A stretch of DNA of 64,000 nucleotides from Phoronis australis. Lineage: Eukaryota; Phoronida; Phoronidae. Each line of letters begins with the position of its first letter. Position 1 is the first letter of the stretch. The notes under the pieces are model-generated. The model made no database searches. It saw nothing but the letters and a program-made list of their open reading frames with translations, and was not told the DNA's origin. This document shows positions 13,201 through 24,959 of the stretch, one piece after another. The stretch is from NCBI GenBank assembly GCA_002633005.1, contig NMRA01000321.1:447131-511130 (forward strand), written 5' to 3'. The translations under genes and the position numbers were made by a program.

Positions 13201-16200
13201 AGCATACGCTTAAGAAATGCAATTTATCAGAGTGCATACATTATAACATCACAAACACTGGCCAACACACTTCAGTTCATACGAGCTACATGTACATGTA
13301 AGCTCAATGCAGCCCTACCTGGTCTAACTTCTCTAACTTGTGATTCCAGCTCTGCGATTCTATCGTTTAACCTCGAAATTTTGCGTTCCTGTTCTTCGTT
13401 AAATGACTGCCATCTGGTGTTCATCTGTAACACTTCGTTATATTGCAGCCGCAACTGTTCATTCTCCACTAGTTGCTGTAAAGAATGAAAACGAGAACAA
13501 GATTTGAAAACACCCAGTCAGTTACAAAAGGAGGGGAAAGCAAAACGGACGAGTGATTGAACTAGTTCGTCTCTTTGAAGAGAGAAACAGGTTTATCAAG
13601 TTTATAGTTTGCTTGCAAAGAAATTTCAGTTCTTGTGTCTCAAGAAATCTAACTGTATTATCTCAAACACGTTTAAAACATGCTTGATGCCGAGGCAATC
13701 ACAAGTTATATCTCTCAATCTTGTAAACAGATACGGCAGGGAAATTGAACCTTGCATAATAGAAAGCTCGATCAATAGGTCCCATGTTTGTCTAAACACC
13801 CTCATCAGAATTTATTTTGTGTTTTACCCTGTTAACTGACTTAATTCGAAAACTGGTCTAAGCATTTCACTTTCATCTATCATCGGTATCATAGCATTCC
13901 TTATCGTGACGTAATTCCAACTCTGTTACAAACACACAAGTCACAGGTAATTTAAGAGGTTGGTCAACTTCAATAAAATTTGAAGCACCTTCTTGAGTGA
14001 TTGATGGCTTTGGTGTTCTTGTTTGGTAATGCAGATTGAATCATATGAATACTATTAGACCGACTTTATTATAGTTAAAAGATTATTCAGAAAAATCTAA
14101 ACACGTGACCAGTAGGTAAATGGAAAATTCAAATACGACGCAAAACGATTATTGTTGATAACATTTCATGGAAACACTATAATCATAGTTTTGACCGAGT
14201 GAACAATCGGTGATAGGTTTGTATTTGACACCACAGAATCCCACCCATGAAAATAACTAAGATAACATTTAATGTGCTTTGTAATGCGGTTAGCGTTATG
14301 GGAACTCCCAGCTTCACCATTGTCGCACTCACGATTCTAAGCAATTGATAGCAAAACACCAGTATCAATAACATGACCAGATTTCATTTGATACAAACTA
14401 TTTGAGATGAAATCTCAAAAATAGTGTTGCAAATTCTAAATATCGTTTTTATTTTCTGCAACTTTTGTGTTTCTCATGAAAATGTGACAAACGTTCTAAC
14501 ACCTAATGCAAAAAATGGAAAATTAAAAATAATTTCTAACACGGTTTGGAGAAAATTTCATAGAGTCGACCATCTGGAAGTTTCAAAGTTTTTAAATTCA
14601 GAAAAGACTAATCGTAATAAAATACTAGTAGCCATTTCTGAGATATGTTTAGAAGTTAGATAAATTTGGGCATTTTTCTAAAGTTTTAAGTAACGTTGAG
14701 AATAAGCTATTATAAAGATGCAAATATTTAACCTGGGTGGAAATAGAGATCTATCATCGGCAGGGTTGGGCAGCAGACTACTTACATCACTATCAGCAGT
14801 GTTGGGAAGCAGACTACTTACACCAGTCGACATTCTCGTGTTTTCAATATTAGTGCACACACGAAATTCACTTTTGCATTACACACAGATTCCCATTCAA
14901 ACCACAGGAATCCATCCACTACTGATACAGCTCAGAAGAGTTGGTAACAATTGTACAGTGCTCTATTTTCCAGCTACATTGCAACCAGGATTTGAGCCTG
15001 GGGTTTTCCAAGACGAAGTTCAAACTACCATATCACGTTACCTATATCTTCTCACCTGAGTCTGGTCTCCATTCCTCGCCACGCAGTGCTTGTAGTCTTC
15101 CAACCGGCGTGCCAGTTCCCTGCACTGCTGTGAAGTCGTCTGTAGTCGTTGTTGTAGGTGTTCCCGATCTTCATTAAGAGATTGACGCCGACTTTCCTTC
15201 ACCGAGCTAGTTTCGCTCATGAACTTGATTTGTGACTTCAACTGCATAATTTCCGAGTCTTTTTCGTTATCATTGCTAGCCATTGCTTTTCGTAGAGTTT
15301 CTAATTCGTCTTTTACTTGTTGCAGATGGGTTAACAAAGTTCTGATGCGCTGCTCCTTTTGCTGTTTTTCCTATAAATACATAACTAAAACTTTTAAACA
15401 TAGTTAATTCTGAATCGTCAGATTTTTTCAAACTGGATAATTTCAATTCTGCACTGGTAAGCTTGATACACAGAGGTTTGTGCAAATGTTTCATGTTCCG
15501 GTTTATTGAACATGTTTGCAACACAGGTGTAAGTGGAACGTCCCTGAACATTTCAGAACAATTTCACGAAAAATAATTCTAAAAATTATTTGTATTCTTT
15601 ACACAACCCTAAGCGTGATTTACAGAAATAATTTAAAAGTTATAGTGTTCAGAGCTAAACTACACTGGGTAATTTTAACCGGGCTATGTATTTAAATCAA
15701 TTCAGCGAATCTCTGGCAGAAAACGACGAGAATTGTTGATTTGCAGTGTAACTTCAAACATACAGCGGATGATGTTTTTAGTCCTGGTCAAAACTAAAAC
15801 AACTTGTAGTATTCTTTTCAATCCCACAATAATGCAAAAAAATGCGTTTTTCGGCAGTAAACTCGATGACGTTCATTATAACAACATGCTTACGTTAGAA
15901 ACTAGGTCGTAAGCTCGTCGCATAGAAATCGAGAGATACATGTAGGCGTATCCATTGTTCACTTGGTTTGTCTTTCTCATCATAAAGATAATGGCAAACA
16001 TTTATCGGTAACGGGCTGATGTGTGTCCAAGGTACGATATCAATGCGACATGAACGGTAGTGTCCCATAGGCGATAACCATGCGACGCGCCTACGCCCGT
16101 CACATGGTTATCGCAACTTAAACAATGTCTTACGACTTCCATACGACGTCATTTCGCATGGGACAAGTTTTCCGAGTAAAAATTGTGCAACAGGGTGAAT

Positions 16201-17494
16201 TTCAATAGTTTTGTCTGAATATCTTCAAATTTCCTTAGAATATTTTGTACGATGGAGTGATTGTGGGGTGTCACATGAATTTCACGTTTCTTTATTCATG
16301 CTTCTTTGGAAGTCCTTACAGTTGTTGTCTGTCAGTGAAAACCGGTAGAAGGCGCTGAATTTTTTCAAGGGAACCATGCCGACAGTCATCAATCCCCAGT
16401 AGGAAGCATGCGGTTTCCGCCACGTCGCGAAGTTTGTAATCATAGTAAGTCCAACAGTCATGATTTATAATTTTTTGCATCCTTGTGGACATTTCATCAC
16501 AGCCAAATAAGAAAATTCGTCAGCCGACTGATAAGACACGATTGGGTGTTGATAAAAAACAAGATTAATTTGAAAAAAGTCACCTGGGGCTTTTAATGTG
16601 AGCAACATATTCTCGATAACGGTATGGAAGGTAACTAGTTTTCACGATAAATATCGACAAACTTGAACATGTCCGTTTGAAACCATTGAAGGCGCAACTT
16701 ATCAGTTTTTTTTAACAAGAGTTGTCCAGATAAATCCCAGGTTAATGTGTAGCGATCGAGCGTCTACACAAACATCTTGTCTATAGCTGCATGAAAATAT
16801 ATATTGGCGTTCAAACTTTGGTTAAATTGGGCCCAAATTTCCTTGTGCATTAACAACTCCAGAAGACTGATTTCATTTCCTTAGTAAATGTACACTACCA
16901 TTCTTCACAGGAATAAACTCCTGCTGCACGAGCGTTTAAGTAAATACCTTTCTTTTCTTATGAAGTTTACCTGTTTTAATTTTGATAATTCTTCGGCGGC
17001 ATGCTTCAGCTTTTCGTTTGGTGTACATATGTCGCTTGCTATGCTCTCACAGTTGTCATTATCCATGGATGGATAGAACATTTCGTCTTTTTCTAAATTC
17101 AGTGAAGTTGAAGCACCAAGCTGTAACAGTCTGTTTTGGAATGCCCGAACGATTCCCTCTAGTCGCGAAATTTTGTTTTGTAACACACCTTTTTCTTTTA
17201 CATTTTCTTTCAATAACACTGAGACTGTCTGAAAACCGTTCAAACGTGCCTTTAAGCTTTGCAGTTCCTTGTTCGCATTCTCTAGTTCCGTGTTTAAAAA
17301 AATATTTTCCTTTTTCAAATGTTCATTGTCATTGCGGACATTTCGTGTCGTTTCTCCTACGCCTGAATCCACACTAGAATTTGTCCTAACTGAGGAAGAT
17401 TCACCTGTGCGACACTTTTCGGGTATCCTGGCATATATTCGTTCAGTTACCTGAGGATCCATTTCAGTAATTCGTTTGTTTCTTAATCAAATGT
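9978..17494 (-). CDS. TNIP/ABIN-like (NEMO-optineurin superfamily) ubiquitin-binding coiled-coil adaptor
   Basis: Seven phase-matched coding exons (minus strand, 5' to 3'): 17462-16971, 15370-15056, 13475-13319, 12383-12295, 11711-11585, 10749-10547 and 10262-9978. Together they give about 555 residues. The ATG at 17462 follows an acceptor at 17494, leaving a short 5' UTR. Residues 50-390 are mostly heptad-rich coiled coil. Residues 322-351 (QFDKLLLQAKKRIEEEREEK) resemble the equivalent stretch of human TNIP1. Residues 400-416 carry the UBAN signature DDFELERQDREK, known in ABIN, NEMO and optineurin to bind linear ubiquitin. Residues 531-554 form a C-x2-C-x14-H-x3-C finger like those ending NEMO and optineurin. 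Family members restrain or transmit NF-kappaB signalling in the cytosol, and the same role here is inference. Orthology to TNIP1, TNIP2 or another member is unresolved. Confidence 0.9.
10547..10749 (-). CDS. UBAN-motif exon of the TNIP-like gene
   Basis: The acceptor TTTTTATAG and donor GGG|GTGAGT bound a 203-nt exon entered in phase 1 and left in phase 0. It encodes residues 394-461. The UBAN core (F395, D405-D406-F407, E410-R411, D413-R414-E415) lies in its first third and is intact, with no substitution in the conserved acidic and arginine positions. A basic, tyrosine-containing tail follows. Confidence 0.9.
16062..16164. mobile_element. Short inverted-repeat element (MITE-like)
   Basis: The ends GTCCCATAGGCG and CGCATGGGAC are inverted copies. 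Inside, CGATAACCATG and CATGGTTATCG form a second inverted pair around a CpG-rich loop. It lies in intron 1 of the TNIP-like gene. Confidence 0.5.
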
Positions 17495-19300
17495 CTGAAA
17501 GACAATACAACAGTATACAGGTGAGCATATAAAATTCTGAGGGCTAATAGCTGTATTTCCAAGTTTAAATATAGAATTAAACTCTTAAATAATTTGTGTA
17601 AAATCATATGAGCCAACGTAAATAGAATCTTACCTTTTTACCTACGTTAATTTCGGGCTTTTCAGAAAGTTAAATTGACCAACTACTTTTACAATTATTT
17701 TAATACGAAGAAGAAAAATCAGTAGTTAATCAAAGAAAAAAAGCAACGGTAGATGTAGAAAATTAATTTAACGCCAATAACAAATATTCTTCGATATCGA
17801 GGCATTAAATTAAATTGCACAGTAAAAAAGGAGAGAATGGAGCCCCACACTGGCTATATGCCATAGCACAGTGTGGACGTGTGCTGTTTTTGTTACAGCT
17901 TTATAGCGTTGCTTCACATGATCATGACAATTTATTTGTAGTAGGACTTTCCCTTGGGCACGTCATGTCATACTGGGAAATCAGGTGAGTCCAGGGGAAT
18001 TACAGAGGTCATGGGTATCGGCCTTAAGATCATCGTATAGGACGTTGGCTCAGCGAGTAATAGTTCACAGTCACAAACTTTAGCAATAGTTTTTCATTCA
18101 AATTTCCTGACTTGGATGGATAGACTGTTCGCAGGTATGTCATTAATTAAATTAGGACAATGCGAGAAGCTGCAGCTGTTCAAACAGACCACGAAGGAAA
18201 CCCGAGCAACCCCTCCTGCCGGCATGATATGTTTGATCTCGTTATTTTTCAAAGATTAGTCTACCGTAGAAATTACACGAAACAAAATCAGGAGAACTCC
18301 ACTCACCGAACGCTGTAGTCTGCTACAACAGCACTGAAAATGCGTTTTTAAAAGTCAGAGGGCTTCAATTGAGAAAGCCGGCAATAAAGGCGGCAGAACG
18401 CCGATAAACGGGAATTTCCAAAACCTGATGTGACGTGTCACGAACTAATGACCTAGTTACAGTGTATATCATTTTCACGAAAGACGTCGCTTTAGTCGGC
18501 TGGCGACAAACGATAGTGTTGGCTTACGTAGTAAATGCTAATTTTATCTATGCATTATATACTTGCGATTACATCTTTTTTGAGCGTTATAAAGTATAAG
18601 TAGTAGTTATATATATTTCCCCCAAGTAGCTATATAAGATGACAATAGTGAACAGGTGAATATGCACACAATTCTAATCCATTATTAGTAGAGACATTAG
18701 TATTATTGGCCAATTGCTTGTTTCCATTGCATTTCAGACATTGTATGTTTTAGAAGTACAATGTACTTTTAAAAAAGAAAAAAGGACAGCCGTTTTTATT
18801 TTACGATTTTATGACGTTTGTATTACAGTCCCATGATAGAAACGCTGGGAAAAAGGGGGCTCCATGAAATATGAATACCTACCAATAAAGTAGACACATA
18901 CTGTGGCGTAATTACTATGTTTATTGCCCCTACAGCCCGAATGGGTAATAAAACTATTGAAATCGCTGTCGTCTGCTCCACTGTGCAATGAAGAAAATTC
19001 CTTCATTTAAAAAATGAAATCTGAGTGATAATGAAAAAACAGAAGCTGATGGTAAGATGTCAGCCTCAGTGAATCACTCAGAAACTCACAATTCTCTCTC
19101 CAAAGCAATCGTGTCATTATTGCCAACACAAAAAACGGATTTGATCTTTTGGGCAATTGAGGACTATTTTAAATACAACAAATTTGTTACGAACTGATTG
19201 CACAAAATATAAAACATGCAATAAGCATTACAAAAAGAAGGAGGTTTCGCGCACATGTGGACCATAAACAAGTAGGTGTCTTAGTATCAAGTTAGGAGTT
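17495..19300. other. Upstream region of the TNIP-like gene; no other gene recognised
   Basis: This is AT-rich sequence with no supported exon except the putative 5' UTR exon. A roughly 45-bp segment around 18472-18520 (TTTTCACGAAAGACGTCGCT) recurs in diverged form at 38350-38395, so part of the region is repeat-derived. Confidence 0.35.
18307..18335 (-). other. Possible 5' UTR exon of the TNIP-like gene
   Basis: On the minus strand a strong donor (GTTCG|GTGAGT) lies about 0.8 kb upstream of the acceptor at 17494 that opens the ATG exon. The upstream limit of this exon is unknown and no core promoter motif is obvious. Confidence 0.35.
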
Positions 19301-19306
19301 AAATCG

Positions 19307-19376
19307 TGGTGGTGTAGTGCTAAGCACGCGCGCTCTATCCGCCAGATCGAGAGTTCGTGTCTATGGCGCTCGCAAT
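19307..19376 (+). repeat. tRNA-like SINE head, degenerate
   Basis: A box-A-like word (TGGTGTAGTGCTAAGCACGC) is followed about 30 bp later by a weak box B (GAGAGTTCGTGTCT). The spacing fits a tRNA-derived SINE promoter. It does not fold as a complete tRNA by eye. Confidence 0.4.
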
Positions 19377-20617
19377 TTTTCCTGTTTGACAGTTTCTCCG
19401 TTTTTTATTTTTGCCTTTTTTTCTTGGATAATACTTCGGGAATCAAAGAAAATGCTTGATTTGTAGAGGAAAAATTAGAACAAAATCCTCCCCCCATCTG
19501 ATGCTATGCGCATTTAAAATCGTGCTTTGAGCAAATGTTTACAGACAAAATGTTGGGCCCCCCTTGTGATATACTAGATCTGCCACTGTTACGCAACACG
19601 AAATGTCAAAAAGCAATGTTATGGTGAACTCTAACATCGCATTTCACACAAAAGCGTTATTTCTCAGGGCGACTCTAGCGTCAATAAAGTGACCTACCCT
19701 ATAAAACCTGACGCCGGGCAGCAAATTTTTGAGCAGGGTTCGGATTTGGGAACGTAGCTGGTGACTTGTTTTCCTTCGCCATGAACACGTTTGCAAATAC
19801 ATATCTATTTGGGGCTCCCTTTTCCCTCCATCGGTCGATTTGTACATGTGCCCTGCCGGGCCGCTGTACACACAGACCGGCAGACAGAAAAGAGGGTCGG
19901 TTACCAACATTTCGTCGATCTTATGTACTGTACACCCTGTATTTGGCGATATTTTGACGCGTGCAGTTTGGTTGTAGTGGCTTATGGCGAAGGTTAGAAC
20001 AATTTAGATTAGCTGACCCTCTGCCCGTGACCATGTTTTTCCTCTTTGCAACGGGGAACTCCATGCAAATTTGGCAAGGTTTTTAAAATACTATTACCAT
20101 CCCATCCAACAACACATCTATAGATTGTTTGTTGAATACAGGTAGTCATATGTACCGCGGCATTCCTTTTGGAGATACGCTACGGATGTCAGTAGACAGT
20201 CGCCCAAGCAACTGGCGCGTAGGTCGATGCCTTGTCTGGATACAGTTCGTCCACCAAATAGTTCCGGCAACAGATTGTTGTGGCACGACACTGGAAGGAG
20301 GTAGTGGGTTCGAAACCATGTTACGCTGATAATTTCTCATTAAATAATCCATTAATCCATTGTGAATTCGTCACAGTTTCATAACAACCAAGTTCTCCAA
20401 TTCAAACTTAAACATTCATCGAAGAGTTTTCCCAACTGATGAAATGAATTTTGAAAATCTGTGATATTTCTTCAAATCGATATTAAAAAGGTCTTGTGAC
20501 TACAATCTTCTTGTTTTTGTAAATGTCAGTAATTCTGAAATAATGTTTTAAATTTCGTGAATTATTCAAGCGACATTTATTTGGTGATCTTTACCAAGAA
20601 AAATGTTTTGGTTTAGG

Positions 20618-20813
20618 CTCCTTACCGTGTTGAAATTGGCCTTGGCACCTTACCGTGTTGAAATTGGCCTTGGCTTCTTACCGTGTTGAAATTAGCCTTG
20701 GCTTCTTACCGTGTTGAAATTGGCCTTGGCTTCTTACCGTGTTGAAATTGGCCTTGGCTTCTTACCGTGTTGAAATTGGCCTTGGCTTCTTACCGTGTTG
20801 AAATTGGCCTTGG
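20618..20813. repeat. 28-bp minisatellite, 7 copies
   Basis: Seven head-to-tail copies of a 28-bp unit beginning CTTCTTACCGTGTTGAAATT. The inner copies are nearly identical and the first two carry substitutions. The strong homogeneity suggests recent expansion. It is non-coding. Confidence 0.97.
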
Positions 20814-23800
20814 CTTCTTCCATACTTTGTATGTAAGTGATCTTTGGGCTCGGAAAGACTGAATGTCTTTCTTTCGTTCTTCAGACCAAGATCACAAAAT
20901 CTCAGGTTACGCCTTAACTTTGATCTTGATCTGAAGGTTTCAAAAAACTCGAATAAGAATCATTTAATATGTTACTTTGCCAAACCTTTTTTATTTGATT
21001 TGATTACACCCTGACCCCTGTTTCACAAGATAATGTAAAATGGTATTAGTTGTGTGCGGTTTACATGTGCTTGCCGGAACTTGAAATTAAGTTTTTTGCA
21101 ATACATAAAGCCTGTCGAAAAATCGGGTATTCTGAGGTTGAGCTAAGCAAGTTGAGCAACTATTTGAAGTGATGTTGCAGTGTGAGGCCAGCCGTGCTAC
21201 ATTCGCCATCGACAATCGCAAATTAAATTTAAATGGGTTGCTGCAGACTATCGGTAGGTAAATGCACCAGAAAGCTCAGTAGAGTTCCAGTTTGAAGTCC
21301 GCAACTTAGACTTGCGGACCAGTTCTGCGCGAGACTAGGATTCACGTGACTGACTTACTGGATAGGCCTATGCTTACCTAACATGTGCCAGGTTTACACT
21401 TGAGACTCCTGTGTTTTCGACTTACGGTTACGAGTTCTTAGTCGGCTCTTATATTTTAAGCAGTGCCAGGATGACTTTGTAACTACAGGGTATGTTGAAA
21501 AGGAAACTAAAACAAATGTCGTCCAGAAAATTGCATGCATGACTCAGTGTTTTCTGAACTGTTTCGTTTCGATGACAGGCCAATCCCCTCTTTTCCTGCA
21601 TGACAATCATTGACTATTAAACCAAAAGAAAAATGTGGAAACTTGTTCTGCAGTGTAATAAAAACACGTGTTGGAGCTATCCCTTGAAGCACATGAGGTC
21701 GATTTCCCTAAAAAGGCCTTTGCGCTGTGTTTGGGTTTCCGTGACTGTTGGAACTTTGATACATCACACTATAAACATTACTCCCAGTTGATACTTAGGC
21801 ACAAAGGCAGGGAACGGTGAAGCATGGACACGTTACTAGATAATTCTAAGACAAGTGAACATGGTCAATGGTCACCTTCTATGTCGCACAGTGGACTGCG
21901 GATCTTGCGATGCCGCGAGATGGGAGGCCACGCTTGCCACAGGACAACAATTTAAGCAGTTATCCTCGAAAACACTTAGTTTCATTTTCACTTGGAATTT
22001 CGTCATTTGGCCTGTTCGGCGAGAGCCTGAACTAAACGTTCTAAAATAAAATTAAAAAACAGATATAGAGAATCCTACACGAGTCTCAGGTTGATGACAT
22101 GGGGAAAACCTCTTGGAAATTTCGTCAAAATCCCGAGGCTTATTTGTTTTCTCATATGAACCGTAAAAACGATCTTTTTTACCTAAAAAATCGACGCGTC
22201 TAAAACTTTCAACCACATGACGTAACTTTTGTAATAACACGCTTGCTAATTGTAAAGTAATTCAGTCACTTTTTTATTAATTTTAGTTTTATTTTGAACT
22301 TAAAATTTCTAAATTGCATTCAGCTTTGGCAGCAAATATTCAAAAAATAGTCTTTGAAGTTTTAATATCAAAACTTAAAAATGTTCATAAATAACAATCA
22401 ACAAAGCTTACCCACGCGTGAGCACTGAATTGACCTTGAGATAGTCTTTCCGCGTTTCTAGAGTTGGGGCTCGTCTCCCTTTGAATGAACGCGGATATGG
22501 AATTCTTCGCCGAAGACGGGTCCGTTTAAGAAGTTTATTGTATGTGCTTCCGACTAGGAGTACGTACGGTTGCGACACCCGATTTGTCAATCATAACCTT
22601 GTTACCTCGGAATTTCGGCATTGTTTGGTTGGCGCGCGTTTGGATTTTTAGTACTTTGAAGACGATAACTGAAATTTTAAGGCGTATGGATATCTACTTT
22701 GCACTACTTTGTGACTTGCCCATGTAATATCAAAAAATTACGTTATTACGTTTGTTTATGTAATGAACGGTGCAAACTCTACTTTCTAAAAACACTATGT
22801 ACGTACATCTGCCACTCTCCACATACATGTATAATCTTGAACAAAAACTCTACAGCTGGATTACATGGTAGACAATCCTTCATCCGAGTGAATTAATGGG
22901 CTCGTGCCACTACTCCTCATAATCGTGGTACTTACTGTAAACTAGTTTTCCGATTTTGCAGAACACCCAGGCCCGAAAGACAAACTGGTTTACGAGAAAA
23001 TTCGTTTACCGTATTCACTTCGAGGTTATCTGACCTATGATCCATGTTACAGTTGTTTTCTAGTTGCACCGTTAGAGGGCGACAGTTTTTTGCGGGAATC
23101 GGTCAGTCATCAATCCCCTACAGAAGGAGTCATGTGACTGGTTTACAAAATGTCCCAAAAAGTATCAATTATTCAATTCCCATTGTTACAAGTGGGTCTT
23201 TATAATCTGCTTAGGGCTACAAAATGTTGGGTTTCTTCCATGCCAACTTTCTAAACCCTAATTTCACCTCACCCAGTCGAAAAGATAGCCAAGTACCTCT
23301 ACCTCCGAGGGGGAACGCGATTGCGCCATTATGTAAACCCTGTACGAGAAAATGTCTCATCGAAGACAATTTCGGCAACAAAAAACAGACAACTTTTCCA
23401 AGGTGAATTTGCTGGAAACACGCCGCACCTCACCGCCTAAATTTTCCCCGCCACAATACGGCCTAACTATAGGATAGGTGACGCGTCTTCCCTAGTTCAG
23501 CTTAACGAATAATGATAAAATATAATACATTTGCTTCAAACCTTTTCTTGTAACTAATTGGCAATCACTAGGGATCTAACAAAAACATTTTTTTGTATAT
23601 TCTTCAGAAGCAGTAGCGACAAAAACAATTAATTTTTTTTATTCAAAATGTTATTCGTCTGTTCTCCTCAGATCAACGATTCAGTATGAGCCAAATATCA
23701 AAATTCCGTACTGTATTTGGTTAAATTAATGTGAGCTAGTGAATTTTAGCGAAAATTAGTCTTCCACCAAACTTAATTCTAGAGATGGGAATCAGACGGA

Positions 23801-24453
23801 CTTTCAGATTCTGTAATAGGAATATGCTCAGCAAACGATCATCAATTGTAATACAATTGATTTTAATATGTTTGTCCAAGTTTGCTCACCAAAAATCAAA
23901 ATGTTTCTACCCATGCAGTCATTTGTATTTTTAATGGTGAGTGAAACGTATCATGTGCACGAACATAATCCCCGGATGCTTGTAGTCACTTGACCATGTT
24001 TTTCTACGAAATCGTAATTTCTACCTATAGAGATGTATTGGGCGATGGTTGCAAATTCTTTCATCTGTCTATTCTCCGAGTCTAGGATATTCTGTCGATG
24101 TGTTTTAGACTGGGAATTCGGCAACACAATTTAAGACATGGTCACGCGACAACAAACTTATAGTCATTTTCTCTTGCACACGTTGAATTTCTGCAACCAT
24201 TAAGAGCTTTAAGAATCATGTAAGAATTGGTTGTTTGAATATTAATGCACTGCTCGAGAACACGTCGTGGTGAAGGGTACATCAGTGTAAGTTCATCAAT
24301 AATGCCAGGTCGTGCATCACATATAACCGGAATAGTTATATTTATTACTGGAAGTTGCATTTTGCCCTGTTAAGTTGTCACTGTTGAAATCTTAACTGAA
24401 GCGTTTTGAGGCATTCAAAATAGTTTCTCGTTCACCCAATTTTGAATTCTTGT
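20814..24453. other. No gene recognised
   Basis: I found no exon with a recognisable domain. Short open frames on both strands lack partners. Sequence around 22130-22350 is very AT-rich. Confidence 0.4.
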
Positions 24454-24461
24454 CAAATGAG

Positions 24462-24620
24462 CAGTGTTGTAGTGGGGCGTAGGCGCACGTAGGCACAGCC
24501 AACCACATTTTGGCATTTGAACGTAACCACGCCTACGCACCGTAAGATACATTCAGTGCTCAAGATGATACCGTGGGGTTTCGGCTCCTACTTACCTCTA
24601 CTTCTACCACTACAGCACTG
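24462..24620. mobile_element. hAT-type MITE with perfect 8-bp target duplication
   Basis: The 159-bp element has inverted ends (CAGTGTTGTAGTGG left, CCACTACAGCACTG right) and is flanked by identical 8-bp direct repeats CAAATGAG at 24454-24461 and 24621-24628. CAG...CTG termini with 8-bp duplications are characteristic of hAT elements. A longer relative lies at 63596-63888. No coding capacity. Confidence 0.9.
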
Positions 24621-24688
24621 CAAATGAGCCGCCAACTCACGTCACGGGTGATGCGACCATGTATAACGAGTCATAAGCCACAACTTAA

Positions 24689-24871
24689 AGTGTAAATTGC
24701 AAGGTCTAAGTATGTTAAATTGTAATAATATTTTCAAGATATTGTTAGTTGGATATATCTTCTTCCAATTATCATGTTATTGTGTCTGTAGTTACGTTAA
24801 AAAGCGAAAATTAAAAAAAATCCGCGAAAAGTAGACCTTTGACACCGTGACATGGTGTTGGGGAACACAAA
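24689..24871 (+). repeat. Left inverted terminal region of the TTAA element
   Basis: The outer 19 bp are identical to the right end and the middle is diverged. The inner block ending GGTGTTGGGGAACACAAA again matches the right end and lies about 90 bp upstream of the THAP start codon. Conservation of both edges suggests transposase-binding or promoter sequence. Confidence 0.8.
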
Positions 24872-24959
24872 CTAGATCAATATCCCACAATGCAGTTTAC
24901 CGCCCATACAAAACAGTGGAAGACGAACAAGGAGCGTTCAATCTTGGCGTGATTTAGGC

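Noticed and set aside
16982-17377. 131-codon plus-strand frame
   Set aside because: It is antisense to the well-supported first coding exon of the TNIP-like gene.
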